Positions 12,206 through 23,768 of a DNA stretch of 64,000 nucleotides are shown here, piece by piece. The stretch is from Teratosphaeria epicoccoides. Lineage: Eukaryota; Ascomycota; Dothideomycetes; Mycosphaerellales; Teratosphaeriaceae. Positions within the stretch are counted from its first letter, which is position 1; every line of letters starts with the position of its first letter. The stretch lies in the NCBI GenBank assembly GCA_021401465.1, contig JADDMT010000001.1, forward strand, positions 310,001-374,000, given 5' to 3'. The position numbers and the translations under genes are program-made. Below the pieces are notes generated by a model. It had not been told where the DNA came from. It was given only the letters and a program-made list of their open reading frames with translations, and did no database searches.

Positions 12206-13210
12206 GGTGTGGCAAAGTGAAGTAACAACAAGACAATGGCTCTATTGAACAGAAAGAAAACGGAGTCAAAACAGGAGCCTACTCTTCTATAGCGCCGCAT
12301 TGTGTGTACGTGCGTTTGTCATTCGAAGCGCCTGTTGCTATGTCACGCCGGGTGCGGTCAGCGCTCGATGTGTTCTTCGCTTCCAGGAATGCAGACCAGT
12401 TGAAGTTCGGCAACAAGGATTTGGAAGAACAAAGGATAACCTGGTTGACGCCTGGACCATGAAACAAGATCACTTGCGCCGTCCTGCCGCATGCCGCAGA
12501 CGTGGCGCGCACTCGCATCAGGGTGCAGAAGGCGCCTGTTGGTGAGACTGGCACGTCCTGCTGGCGGTGCTGCGATTCGCGAGGGCGATCTGAGCACCGG
12601 GGAAGCCCAAGCAACGTCCTTTGCGTAGAACAGAGAAATGACCGCAGCTTCTTAGTGTTGTCTCCATAGTGATCGGTTCGTCATCAGCATCGAAATCCTG
12701 TTCCTGGCATCTGCGTGCGAGGATTGATCCCTGGGCGCGGAGGTTTCTGGCTCAGCGGCACGTTTTCCCTGCACCGATCATCACGTCTGCGAGTCCACCA
12801 ACAACATCAATGCGCTCTGCAATGGACAAGCGAAGATGCGAGACATTTGTCGTGACACCTGGACGTACGTGTTGGAGATGACGGGAACACCAATGTTGCA
12901 CCACGGGAATTAGCCTGACGTCTAGATACGTCATCTGCAAGTGGACTGCAGCTACCTACATGTACGTTCGATCCCAAGAATGCTCGTGGGAAGGGAAAGA
13001 AAGATCTCAGACGGCCGTCCCACACCTTTCAGAAGATCCAAGCACATTCGGAACATGTAGCTGTGCACTCATCTTCATCACGTCCTCGCAGGTACAGTTG
13101 CTGTCCCAATAGACTTTCAATTCCTGCTCTCTACCCGTCTCAGCCACTGCTGGCACCATATCGGCTCAGTCTCACCATCCAGCCCTTAGGACCAAGATAG
13201 TGTCACGAAG
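12206..13210. other. Intergenic, no gene recognised
   Basis: Divergent spacer between the aquaporin (-) and the oxidoreductase-like gene (+), so it holds both promoters. No conserved frame or repeat was seen. Confidence 0.5.
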
Positions 13211-14309
13211 ATGACGGACATGAAAGCCATTCACTTCAAAAAGGGCGGGAGTGACGTCTCGCCCTCCGCCACTCTGGAACTTCAAAACAATCCCACGCCC
13301 CACTCCAGGACAGAACGATCTCCTGGTCAAAATTGAGGCTTGCGCCGTCAATCCCGTCGACACTAAGATTCGTCAGGGAGCCTTCCCAGCCGCAGACATC
13401 ACTGGATTCGACGCCGCAGGCATAGTCGAGGCGACTGGTGCGAAAGTGACAGGTTTCAAGCAGGGAGATGAGGTCTTCTACTCTGGCGTCCTAGGCCGTC
13501 CGGGGTCCACAGCGCAGTACAACCTGGTCGACCACCGCGTCACTGCCCTGAAGCCCCGGAAGCTGGATTGGGTGACGGCTGCGGCTGTGCCGCTTGTCAG
13601 CATCACGGCGTGGGAATTGTTGGCCGATCACTGGGGCCTGAAGGTCAATGACCCTGACGGCGCGCAGACGAAGAAGTCCATCCTGATCATTAATGGAGCT
13701 GGCGGAGTAGGCAGTATCGCTACCCAGTTGGCGAGCAAGATCTTCAAACTGGGTAAGGTCATTGTGACTGCTAGCAGGAAGGAGACGATCGAGCACGCGA
13801 AGCAAATGGGTGCCACTTACACCATCGATCATCACAAACCACTTAAGGAGCAGATCCAAACGATTGGCGCGGAGAGTGTCGAGTACATTTTCATTTGCCA
13901 CTCGACAAACAACTACATGCAGCAAGCTGTTGATGTTGCTTCTCCGTGGGGCAAAATCGGCTCGATTGTTGAGGTCTCTGAGCCTCTACCTGCGTTGCAT
14001 ACGCCGGATGCCTTCCTGCAATCTTTGAGCTTCACTTGGGAGCTCATGCTCTGCGAAGGTGTCTACAACTATGATTTAGAGTCTCAAGGCTCTATCCTGA
14101 AGACAGTAGCGGAGCTCTACGATGCTGGCAAGCTCACCTCATTGGTCACCGAGAAGGAGACGCTATCAGTCGCGACTTTGATCAAGGCTCATGAGAAGTT
14201 GGAAAGCGGGAAAGCGATCGGAAAGATTGCTTTCAAGGTTGATAATGACATCCAGGAGACCAAGGGCCGCTTGAGCGCTGCAGCATCCTCACACATCACT
14301 TATGCATAA
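13211..14309 (+). pseudogene. Zinc-binding alcohol dehydrogenase-like quinone oxidoreductase, frameshifted near the start
   Basis: The main frame runs to TAA at 14307-14309 and encodes almost the whole medium-chain reductase: a GroES-like part (KIEACAVNPVDTKIRQG), the nucleotide-binding loop NGAGGVGSIATQLA, and a C-terminal part ending GKAIGKIAFKVDND. No ATG opens that frame upstream. The expected N-terminus, MKAIHFKKGGSDVSPSATLE, lies in another frame from ATG 13211 or 13220. The two frames meet at the AAAA run 13284-13287, where one surplus A separates LELQ from TIPRPTPG. No intron fits the gap. The family (zinc-binding alcohol dehydrogenase family, NADPH-quinone-reductase-like) reduces quinones or enones in the cytosol. 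The single lesion could be a real mutation, a strain polymorphism or an assembly error; the rest of the gene is intact. Confidence 0.78.
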
Positions 14310-15311
14310 CCACTCTGCGACTCAAGTCCGTCCAGCACCCGCCGCTCCATCTCAACTACATTTCGCCGCTGAAACTGTTACTTCCACGCTCAGTGTCTCA
14401 ATGGTGGGCATGCAGCCGTGTGCAAGTCTTATGCTGTCAAGTTACATTCCAGCCTCTGCAAATATGCTTCGTAAGCGGTGATCTAATTAGTCCCTAGGCT
14501 GCTTTACCGTATACAGTGGCCTGAAATGGTTTATCTCCGGCGCTCAGGTTACAGACTCCATCGCTCCCGGCTAGAGACGATTTGCATGTCCGCATTGAAG
14601 TCCGATCCTACTGCGCCTAAAAATTCATGGCGAACCGCTGAAGCGATCGAGAAGTGCTGCTGTAATGGTAACGGCCGCAAGCCTCACGGGCGTGGTGGGT
14701 CGCAGGTATAGCCAAAGAACATCTGACAAAGGGCTAGATATGCAGCACGCTCGCTGTTGACGGATCGGAAGCGTACTTCTATTGCACTGAGTGTTGAAAA
14801 GAGCGATACCTACGACGCTGATCTAGCCTCTCACTTAGTCGGCCAATCAATCGACTGCTTGACATGGCTGACTGCTTGCTGACAGATTCGACTGTTGAGA
14901 GGGCCACGGTTCTTTGACGCGGTGGTATTGACTGATCATGCTGTTGACTGCTTGCAATGTCTGAGTTGATGGAGTGTCTGCATTCGACGGTACATGCACG
15001 ATCTCGTCTGGCCAAGACCGGCTGTGGCAGAATGCAGCAGCGTGTAGAGCTTGACTCGCTGCTACGTTTTTGGTCGTCGCACCTTTCCGCCCAACGTCAT
15101 AATGGTAGACAGTCCGCCGACGGCGACAGAAATAGAAACAGCGCCACGTGAACGCAAGCTTAAATCTGAAAGCGGCAAGAGCGCGCTCAATAAGCGAGAG
15201 CTTACCTAGATCTCAAGATACAGTTGTCTCTTCTTCAAACACTTGTGCCAACATGCTCTGAAGATGATAATGACACTTTGAGCTGTACAGCAGAGTCCGA
15301 GCAACAATGTC
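14310..15311. other. Intergenic, no gene recognised
   Basis: Spacer of about 1 kb ahead of the amino acid transporter. GACTGCTTG occurs three times between 14850 and 14955; otherwise nothing stands out. Confidence 0.5.
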
Positions 15312-17090
15312 ATGGCCAGAGACAGTAGCACATCGCAAACGGCGAACGGCGACAAGGAGGAAGCAGAGGGATTGCTGCGGCAGCCGGCATTTTCAAGAGA
15401 AGGATCGCCGGATGAGAACATCGTCGCGTTTCCTGCTACCAATGCTCCAAACGATAGCGACAATGGAGAGGAAAAGAATGGCAATGTAGATGGAAAGAGT
15501 CATGTATCTCGCGGTTCGATGCCAAGACGACAAAGCTCGTTCGCGCAGCCGAGACCGAATGGGACGCCGCGGACACCGAATCGAGTGCGATTTGATGTCG
15601 CAGAGCCGCGAGCTCAGCCCAACTCGTTGGAGCAGGATGGATGGATAGAGGAGGAAGACTTTCTTGCTATGGACGATATGGAGAATTCCGGACCGAGAGA
15701 TAGCAGGGGGCAACGCGCACCTCTGCTCACGGACATCCAGGCCCCGAGTGTGGCGCTCTCGAATGACCTCTCAGACTCCTTCAATCCGGCCGACTTGCTG
15801 GAGTCTGCGCGGCCGAAAAGCGGGTTGAAGAGTGCGTTTATGAATATGGCGAATTCGATCATTGGGGCGGGAATTATCGGACAGCCGTATGCTTTCAAGC
15901 AGGCTGGGCTGCTCTCGGGCATTGTGCTACTGGTAGCTTTGACGATCACGGTAGACTGGACGATACGCTTGATCGTGGTCAACAGCAAGCTGAGTGGAGC
16001 GAATAGTTTTCAGGCAACGATGGAGCATTGTTTTGGGAAGTCCGGGCTGGTGGCGATTAGTGTGGCGCAATGGGCATTCGCGTTTGGAGGCATGGTGGCG
16101 TTTTGTATCATTATTGGAGATACGATACCGCATGTGCTGGCAGCCGTGTTTCCGGCGCTGGAAAGCACGCCGGTGTTATGGCTTTTGACGGATCGAAGGG
16201 CGATTATCGTGTTATTCGTATTGGGAGTATCATACCCGTTGTCATTGTACAGAGACATCGCCATGGTACGTAACCATCCACAACAAGCTGCGATACACGT
16301 TTCCACTGACACAGCCCAGCTCGCCAAAGCCTCCACCCTCGCCCTGATATCCATGCTCATTATCCTCCTCACCGTCCTGACCCAAGGGCCCCTCCAACCC
16401 TCTCACCTCAAAGGCCCCATCGCACACAGCCTCATCATCAACCCGTCCGGGATCTTCCAATCTATCGGCGTCATCTCCTTCGCCTTCGTCTGCCACCACA
16501 ACTCCCTCCTCATCTACGGCTCCTTGCGCACACCTACAATGGATCGCTTCGCACGCGTCACGCACTACAGCACCGCAATCTCGATGCTGGCGTGCCTTGC
16601 GATGGCGTTGGGAGGCTACCTGACTTTCGGGAATAAGACGTTGGGGAACGTATTGAACAACTTTCCGCAAACGGAGGCAGGATGGATGGTGCAGCTTGCG
16701 AGGCTGTGCTTTGGGCTCAACATGCTTACGACCTTGCCGCTTGAGTGCTTCGTTTGCAGAGAGGTAATGACGGAGTACTATTTCCCTCACGAAGCTCACA
16801 ATCCGAACCGGCATCTCGTTTTTACCACCGCGCTGGTGGTAAGTGCTATGACGATGAGTCTGATTACTTGCGATCTGGGCGTTGTGTTTGAGTTGGTGGG
16901 GGCGACGTCGGCGTGCGCATTGGCGTATATTTTGCCGCCGTTATGCTTTGTGAAGCTTACGAAGCGGCGGACACGGGAGCATTGGGCAGCGTATGCGTGT
17001 ATCGCGTTTGGGTGTGTGGTGATGGGGATTAGTCTGATGTTGAGTGTGGCGCAGATGGTAAGCGGGCAGGGAGAAGGAGGGAGTTGTTAG
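15312..17090 (+). CDS. Vacuolar amino acid transporter, AVT2-like (AAAP family)
   Basis: Two exons (15312-16265, 16320-17090) give 574 residues. A polar N-terminus of about 175 residues precedes the carrier domain, which opens with SAFMNMANSIIGAGIIGQPYAF, the unwound first helix typical of AVT/SLC38 carriers. About eleven membrane segments follow. The 54-nt intron starts GTACGT and ends GCCCAG. It is a multiple of three without a stop, so the frame also reads straight through; removing it restores YPLSLYRDIAMLAKAS, the conserved loop of the family. Yeast AVT proteins move neutral amino acids across the vacuole membrane; this one likely does so too. The acidic segment near residues 110-125 (EEEDFLAMDDME) may be a sorting signal, by inference. 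Confidence 0.9.
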   Translation: MARDSSTSQTANGDKEEAEGLLRQPAFSREGSPDENIVAFPATNAPNDSDNGEEKNGNVDGKSHVSRGSMPRRQSSFAQPRPNGTPRTPNRVRFDVAEPRAQPNSLEQDGWIEEEDFLAMDDMENSGPRDSRGQRAPLLTDIQAPSVALSNDLSDSFNPADLLESARPKSGLKSAFMNMANSIIGAGIIGQPYAFKQAGLLSGIVLLVALTITVDWTIRLIVVNSKLSGANSFQATMEHCFGKSGLVAISVAQWAFAFGGMVAFCIIIGDTIPHVLAAVFPALESTPVLWLLTDRRAIIVLFVLGVSYPLSLYRDIAMVRNHPQQAAIHVSTDTAQLAKASTLALISMLIILLTVLTQGPLQPSHLKGPIAHSLIINPSGIFQSIGVISFAFVCHHNSLLIYGSLRTPTMDRFARVTHYSTAISMLACLAMALGGYLTFGNKTLGNVLNNFPQTEAGWMVQLARLCFGLNMLTTLPLECFVCREVMTEYYFPHEAHNPNRHLVFTTALVVSAMTMSLITCDLGVVFELVGATSACALAYILPPLCFVKLTKRRTREHWAAYACIAFGCVVMGISLMLSVAQMVSGQGEGGSC

Positions 17091-17891
17091 CGTCTAGATG
17101 TCGAATTCGAATAGGATGGAGAGATTTTGAAGCACCTGCTGAACATTTGTACTGTGACTGCATTTCGCTTGGCTCCGTACGACCCATGCCCGTACTGTCT
17201 GTCGTGCCACAGTACGCTTGCATAGCCTGTGAATAGACTTATGCGTTCCAAAGGCGCCTTCTCCAAGTCGGGACACGACGATATTCCACGGAGCCTCGAA
17301 CGCCTTCTTCAGCCAGCGACCTCAAACGACGAATGCGGCACTACTTCACAGCACAAGCAACGCCAAATCAAGATAGATAGCAGTGAAGAATAATCGGAAT
17401 GTGACCTCTACTGATTCCTAAGCCATCCTACCCCTCACAACGAAGGTATTCAGTGCCAGGCGCCCAGCAATGGGTATAGCCGTTCATCTGTGCCAGCGCG
17501 AAAACAAGCATCTCATTGAGATTAGAGGAGGCATGTCGATCAGTAAGTAATGTGTTTGATGCTGGCATTGACTGTAGATGAGGAAGGGAAGGGAAGAGAA
17601 GGCGCGTTCGAAGTCGAATTTGCATCGAGTCGCGCACGGACAGTGGGGCGGTTGGCCTAAGGCTTCGAGCCTGTGTTGTGGAGGAGCTACGTTTCTTGAA
17701 TCGCGCTTTCTGTGTTAGGTACATTTCATTGCATTGGATCGGACTGGATAGTTGGCCGTAAGTGTGGAAGACTGATCCAGGACCAATCCGGCTGTAAATT
17801 ACGAAAGTGTTGTATGAGCCAGACTTAGCTTCCACCATCACCATCCCTCCACCGCTGTTCTCCGTCCTTCAAAATACACAACACCGCCAAG
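17091..17891. other. Intergenic, SEC23 promoter region
   Basis: Contains the 3' flank of the transporter and the SEC23 5' flank. Pyrimidine-rich tracts just before the SEC23 ATG (about 17830-17880) resemble the 5' leaders of well-expressed fungal genes. No other gene seen. Confidence 0.5.
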
Positions 17892-20289
17892 ATGGACTAC
17901 GAGGCGCTGAAGGAGCAATGGTCGGATATCGAAGAGCGCGATGGCATCCGACTGTCATGGAATACCTTCCCTTCAACCCGCATGGAGGCGTCGAGGCTTG
18001 TCGTCCCCATTGGCGCTCTGTATACCCCTCTGAAGGAGAAGGCAGACGGCACACCACTCCTCCAATACGAGCCCGTCACTTGCAAAGCACCATGTCGCGC
18101 AGTGCTCAACCCTTTCTGTCAAGTAGACATGCGGGCGCGGATATGGATCTGTCCGTTCTGTCTACAGCGCAACAACCTGCCGCCTCATTACAAGGACATC
18201 AGTGAGAACCAGATTCCCCCCGAGCTGCACCCAAGCAGCACGACAATCGAGTATCGGCTGGGACGACCGGCGACAACACCTCCTATCTTTGTATTTGTGA
18301 TAGACACATGTCAAGAGGAGGACTCGCTCCAGGCATTGAAAGACTCGATTATCATGGCTTTGGGTCTGCTGCCGCCCAATGCGCTGGTCGGGCTGATCAC
18401 ATACGGAACGATGGCGCAGGTGCACGAGTTGGGCTACACCGAGTGCGCCAAGAGCTTCGTGTTCAGGGGAAACAAGGACTACACGGCCAAGCAGGTGCAG
18501 GAGATGCTGGGTTTGGCAATGGCCCCGGGCGTGAGACCTGGCATGCAGCAGATGCCGCCTCAACCTGGTCGCCCTCAACCGCCGCCAATGGGCGGTGCTG
18601 GCATGCGCTTCTTGCTGCCGGTTCAGCAGTGTGAGGAGCAGCTTACACAGGTTCTGGAGGGCTTGCAGAGAGATCCCTGGCCTGTTGCGAACGACAAGCG
18701 TGCGATAAGATGTACTGGCGTTGCGCTCTCTGTCGCTGTGGGCTTGTTGGAGACCAGCTTCCAGAACCAGGGTGCGAGAGTTATGCTGTTCACTGGCGGT
18801 CCAGCAACGGAGGGTCCAGGCATGGTAGTCGGGCCTGAACTAAAGGAGCAGATTCGGTCTCATCACGACATCGACCGCGACAATATCAAGTACTATAAGA
18901 AGGCGCTTAAATTCTACGACACACTCGCCAAGCGTACAGCTCACAATGGCCACATCATCGACGTCTTTGCTGGATGTTTGGACCAAGTTGGCTTGCTGGA
19001 AATGAAGGGTCTACCAAATAGCACTGGCGGCCACATGATCTTAACAGACTCCTTTACCGCCTCCATGTACAGGCAATCTTTTGCGAAAATTTTTGACACC
19101 GATGCCAACGGAAACTTGGCCATGGGCTTCAATGCGAATTTCGAGGTCCTCACCACCAAGGAGCTCAAGGTCACTGGTCTTATTGGCCACGCAGTCAGCT
19201 TAAACAAGAAATCATCGTCTGTCGGCGAGACTGAATGCGGTATCGGCAACACCTGCGCCTGGAAGATGTGCGGTATAGATCCATCAGCATCCTTCGGTGT
19301 ATACTTCGAGATCGCAGGCCAAGGTGGGCCAGCTGCAGCGGCTATGCAACAAGGTCCTCAAAAGGGTCTGATTCAGTTCTTGACCTATTACCAGCACAGC
19401 GCCGGACAGTATCATCTCCGGGTCACGACCGTGGGACGCAACATGTCTGGCCCGTCTGGCGACCCCGCTATTGCTCAATCATTCGACCAGGAGGCCGCTG
19501 CTGTGCTGATGTCCAGGATCGCGGTGTTCAAAGCTGAAGTCGACGATGGCCCAGATGTGCTCAGATGGGTCGACAGGATGCTCATCAGGCTTTGCTCGCG
19601 ATTCGCGGAGTACAGAAAAGACGACCCGTCGTCGTTCCGACTGGAGAAGAACTTTACGCTCTACCCTCAATTCATGTTCCACCTTCGACGGTCACAGTTC
19701 TTGCAGGTCTTCAACAATTCACCAGATGAGACCGCCTTCTACCGACATGTGTTGAACCACGAGGACGTGTCAAATTCGCTGATCATGATTCAGCCAACAT
19801 TGGACAGCTACACTTTCGACCAAGAAGGCGCCATGCCTGTCCTACTGGATTCGACGAGCATCCAGCCGCAGACGATCTTGCTGCTCGATACGTTCTTTCA
19901 CATCCTCATCTTCCACGGCGAGACAATGGCCGAGTGGCGAAAAGCAGGGTACCAGGACATGGAAGGTTATGAGAATTTCAAAGAGCTTCTTGAGGCTCCC
20001 AAAGAGGACGCTCGCGTAAGTGACCTGTTCTTTCCATCTCCATCGACGAACACTGACCGTGATACAGGAACTCATCCAAGACCGCTTCCCTCTGCCCCGT
20101 TTCATCGTTTGCGACGCTGGCGGCTCGCAAGCCCGTTTTCTGCTGGCCAAACTCAACCCATCGACCACGCACACTTCGAGCAGCTACGGTGGCGTCGCGC
20201 AGACAGCGCAAACGATTTTCACGGATGATGTCAGCCTGCAGACCTTCATGGACCATCTGATGAAGTTGGCAGTCAGTGGGACGAGCTAG
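17892..20289 (+). CDS. SEC23: COPII coat GTPase-activating subunit Sec23
   Basis: Exons 17892-20015 and 20068-20289 give 781 residues, close to yeast Sec23 (768). In order: the N-terminal beta sandwich (MDYEALKEQWSDIEERDGIR), the zinc finger (CKAPCRAVLNPFC...CPFC near residues 59-86), the vWA-like trunk (FVFVIDTCQEEDSLQALKDS), the helical domain and the C-terminal gelsolin fold. The 52-nt intron cuts the last domain between EDAR and ELIQDRFPLPR. Sec23 pairs with Sec24 on ER exit sites and stimulates GTP hydrolysis by Sar1 while the COPII coat forms. A Pro/Gln/Gly-rich loop (near residues 216-236) is an insertion often seen in filamentous fungi. The gene is fully intact. Confidence 0.97.
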
Positions 20290-21672
20290 TGGGATCGTTC
20301 TAGGAAAGGTGAGGAGTCAAAGGGGTGGTTTGAGGGGTTGGAGATTAGGTGTACCTCGTGGGAGTGACAGAAGATGTGATAAAGCGGTGTTGAGTGGTCA
20401 CAGAAGCGATGGCGTTTCGGCAGGAAAGATGGTTGATGTGGATGTGTCTGGCGACGCTTAGGCAGAAAGCGTCTCCATATTCTGGTATGTATGCATCTTT
20501 TCTCGTCGAATTAATGACGAAAGTCAAAGCGAATATCAACACTACAGTAACGACCTGAGAGGAGGATTTCTTTTGGCATGTAGTGCAATGATACGTATCG
20601 ACCAGAGCATTAGATGGCACGACAATCAAGTTCGTCATCGTTGACATCTTGGACAGCAAGCAAGCCCACAATGGCCCCAAGAATGCAGAATTACACGAGA
20701 CAGCCCCTCTCATCCGCACACACCCTGCGGCTATTGTCACCTACACCTCAAAAATCTGACACATCCTTAGCCTGCGTACACCTCCCCCGGAATTTACCGC
20801 CGCGACACCGCTCATACAGCTCTCCGTCTTTCCGGACGTCGTCAAGGACGGATCGCACGACAGATTCGCTCTCCTTGACAGCGAACCCAGACACGATTCC
20901 ACGTAATGCATTTATATCATAAGGTATTTCCAGGGTGTCGCCGCTTTTTCTCATTGAGGGTGTCCGAGTAGAAGTCTTGATGCTAGCTCTTGCCGGATCA
21001 TTCTGTAAGTACAGTTACGGCTCCAGGCCTTTTCTGAAGTCAGAGTACAGATGCTGAAAACTGCTTTAAGGACGAGCATCAACACTGTGAATGCAGTGTG
21101 AATTTCTGTTTTAAGCGAGTGACCACCCCTTCGAACAGTCTTTGCGCGATGCAGTCACATTCATTGCCGGGTGGTCGCTCTCGGAAGGCCTTGGAGGCTG
21201 TGAAGGCATACTCGGGAATAGGCAGTAGCTCCCTCCAATGGAAGAATGACCCTGATCAGAAGAGGATAGATGTGCAGTAGTACAAGGAGGGATGGCAGAA
21301 TACCAAGCTTTGAGCACTTCTCATCGTACGCACATGTGCATTGGACAAGTGGTGCATGGTCGATATGTGCGCCATTGGTCATCTCTTTCGGTACAGAGTC
21401 GATGGTGGCATGTTGATGCAGACCAGTATATGCAGCACGTGATGTTTGTCGGCAAATGTCACAGCCGAATTCGGCAAGCAGAAACCAAGATGCCGCATAC
21501 CACATCCGAGATCCATTCACCTCCGCAACAACAAGGGCGCGGCATCAACGGCCCAAGTGATGTCTAGATCTATGCATATGAGGCTCTAGCACTCTTTCAA
21601 TGTAGGTGAAGCTCTTTTCCCACTTCTGACCAACGTATCTACACCCTTCCAACACGTCATCCCTCCACCGCC
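20290..21672. other. Intergenic, one weak small frame
   Basis: Between SEC23 and the thiolase. A 68-codon frame on the minus strand (20954-20748) has protein-like composition (DTLEIPYDINALRGIVSG then Lys/Glu/Arg-rich) but no known motif or clear upstream exon, so it is not called as a gene. The last 100 bases are the thiolase promoter and leader. Confidence 0.45.
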
Positions 21673-22914
21673 ATGGCATCCCTCCTCCAAAAAGGCACCA
21701 AAAACATCCTCACCAAATCCCCCCACGACATCGTCATCCTTTCCGCTCTGCGCACGCCCATCACCCGCGCGAAAAAGGGCGGCTTCAAAGACGCCTACGA
21801 CCACGAACTCCTCGCTCACGTCCTTCGCGCCACCCTCGCCGCCGTCCCAAACCTCGACCCCAAATGCATCCAAGACATCCAAATCGGCACTGTTCTTTCC
21901 GAACTCGGCGGCAGCAAAGCCGGTCGCATGGCCGCGATCCATGTGGGAGTGCCGGAGACGGCGGCTTTTCAGACGGTGAATAGGGCGTGTTCGTCGGGTT
22001 TGGCGGCGATCACGGGGGTGGGGAATGCGATTCGTGCGGGGGAGATTGATGTTGGGATTGCTGGAGGAATGGAGAGTATGACGAGGAATTATGGGAGCAG
22101 AGCGATTCCGACGCAGCTTTGGGATGAGCTTAGAAACACGCCGGTCAAGGATTCAAAAGACTGCATTATGAGTATGGGGCTTACGGCGGAGAATGTGGCA
22201 GAGAGGTATGGAGTCAGTCGGGCGGAGCAGGATGCTTTTGCGCTGAGGAGCCATCAGAAGGCTGCGAAGGCGCAGAGGGACGGTTTGTTTGAGAAGGAAA
22301 TTGTTCCTGTGACTACAAAGTGGCATCCTAATCCCGAGGCGCCCGAGTTCAAAGAGGAGATCACCGTTATGAAAGACGACGGTATCAGACCGAATAGCTC
22401 GCCGGACAGCCTGGCGAAGATGAAGCCTGCGTTTAAGGAGACCGGAACCGCGACGGCGGGGAATTCGTCGCAGGTTTCGGATGGCGCGGCGGCGTGCTTG
22501 ATGATGAGGCGGACTACTGCTTCCGCGTTAGGGTTGGAGAAGGATATCAAGGCCAAATGGGCCGGGACACAAGTCATCGGGTGCAAGCCGGACGAAATGG
22601 GAGTAGGGCCTGCTCTTGCGATCCCGAGGTTGATGGATTACACGGGTGTGAATAAAGAAGATGTGGGGATTTGGGAGATTAATGAGGCGTTTGCGAGTCA
22701 GGCTGTGTATTGCGTACGAGAACTGGGGATTGACGAGTACAAGGTCAATCCGAAGGGTGGGGCTATTGCGTTGGGACATCCGTTGGGGGCGACGGGAGGG
22801 AGGCAGTTGGCGACGCTGCTGCCGGAGCTGGAGAGGCAGGGAGCGGAATTGGGGGTTGTGAGTATGTGTGTGGGGACGGGGATGGGGATGGCGGGGTTGT
22901 TTGTTAGGGAGTAG
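21673..22914 (+). CDS. 3-ketoacyl-CoA thiolase
   Basis: A single exon of 413 residues. Thiolase signatures are complete: nucleophile C106 in NRACSSGL, GGMESMTRNYG, NEAFASQ, H369 in ALGHPLGATG, and C399 in MCVGTGMG. The enzyme cleaves 3-ketoacyl-CoA to acetyl-CoA and a shortened acyl-CoA in beta-oxidation. The N-terminus (MASLLQKGTKNILTKSPHDIV) does not clearly show a PTS2 signal, and the C-terminus (LFVRE) is not a PTS1 tripeptide, so peroxisome versus mitochondrion is unsettled. The degradative class, rather than biosynthetic acetoacetyl-CoA thiolase, is suggested by the NYGSRAIPTQLW loop. The end faces the DUF3245 gene with about 30 bp between stops. Confidence 0.93.
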   Translation: MASLLQKGTKNILTKSPHDIVILSALRTPITRAKKGGFKDAYDHELLAHVLRATLAAVPNLDPKCIQDIQIGTVLSELGGSKAGRMAAIHVGVPETAAFQTVNRACSSGLAAITGVGNAIRAGEIDVGIAGGMESMTRNYGSRAIPTQLWDELRNTPVKDSKDCIMSMGLTAENVAERYGVSRAEQDAFALRSHQKAAKAQRDGLFEKEIVPVTTKWHPNPEAPEFKEEITVMKDDGIRPNSSPDSLAKMKPAFKETGTATAGNSSQVSDGAAACLMMRRTTASALGLEKDIKAKWAGTQVIGCKPDEMGVGPALAIPRLMDYTGVNKEDVGIWEINEAFASQAVYCVRELGIDEYKVNPKGGAIALGHPLGATGGRQLATLLPELERQGAELGVVSMCVGTGMGMAGLFVRE

Positions 22915-22945
22915 ATGTAGCAAGTCTGTAGTTGGACATGCTATT

Positions 22946-23617
22946 CTATGTCTCTGCTGAAGGAGGCTCGTTCCTTATCTTCTTCTTGGACTTCTTTTTC
23001 GCTTTGTGATGCAGGAGCTCGTCAAGGTAGCTGCCTTTTGCTTTCTTCGGTGGACGCTGCTCGGGCTCGGAACTCGTCGCCGTGCCCGTCGCAGCTTCAA
23101 ATGCACTATGATCTGGCGTGTCGTCCCCCTCAGCGTCCTCCCCCTCCTTCCCCTTCGACCTCTGCGACGCTCGCTTCTCCTTCCTCGACTTGAACACCGC
23201 GGCCCTTCCGTCTTCTTCCTCCTCACTGTCCTCCCTCACCTCCCTCTGCTTCTTCACCCCACCACTCGCCGGTTTCCCAGCAGCGCGGACGGTCGCTTTC
23301 TTCCCATCCTGCTTCTTCTTCGCCTGTGCCGCCTTCTTGCCCAAAATCTGCTCCAGCAGCTTTTCATTCGAAGCCAGATTCCGCCGCTTGAATGCTCCAT
23401 CTGGGAGGCCTTCGTCTTCAGCTTTGCGCTTTGAGCCGACGCCTGCTGTGGCGTCTTCGCCTTCCCACTCGTCTTCATTTTCTTCTTCTTGTGCGGCGGT
23501 GGTGGGAGTGTCTGGAGGTTTGGGTGGCAGCCATGACGCGAGGAGGCGCTGGCTTCGCGCGAGGGCTACGTTGGCGCGATTGAGGATTATGTCGGCTTCG
23601 GATGGTTTGTCTGCCAT
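22946..23617 (-). CDS. DUF3245-like nuclear protein
   Basis: A single exon of 223 residues from ATG 23617. The frame is open two codons further, but no ATG lies there. The N-terminus, DIILNRANVALARSQRLLAS, matches my recollection of the fungal DUF3245 family, whose function is unknown. The rest is acidic and lysine-rich with several basic nuclear-localisation-like clusters (KKKQDGKKA, SRKEKRASQRSKGK, HHKAKKKSKKK), as in nucleolar or chromatin proteins. A conserved-looking centre reads FKRRNLASNEKLLEQILGK. Convergent with the thiolase. Nuclear or nucleolar location is inferred from composition alone. Confidence 0.75.
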   Translation of the reverse strand: MADKPSEADIILNRANVALARSQRLLASWLPPKPPDTPTTAAQEEENEDEWEGEDATAGVGSKRKAEDEGLPDGAFKRRNLASNEKLLEQILGKKAAQAKKKQDGKKATVRAAGKPASGGVKKQREVREDSEEEEDGRAAVFKSRKEKRASQRSKGKEGEDAEGDDTPDHSAFEAATGTATSSEPEQRPPKKAKGSYLDELLHHKAKKKSKKKIRNEPPSAET

Positions 23618-23768
23618 CGTCACACCCGCTTCTTGAGATGGATTTGAAATAGCACGTGCTATTGGAGTAACGGCTTCACATGTCTACGACGGCTCGTCCC
23701 GCGAGCCTCAACCAGAGCTTTGGAGCTTCACCTGTACACTTCTCACATAACTCCCACCAAACACCGCC

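Noticed and set aside
20748..20954. 68-codon minus-strand frame with protein-like composition
   Set aside because: No upstream exon, family motif or promoter sign; kept only as a note in the spacer entry.
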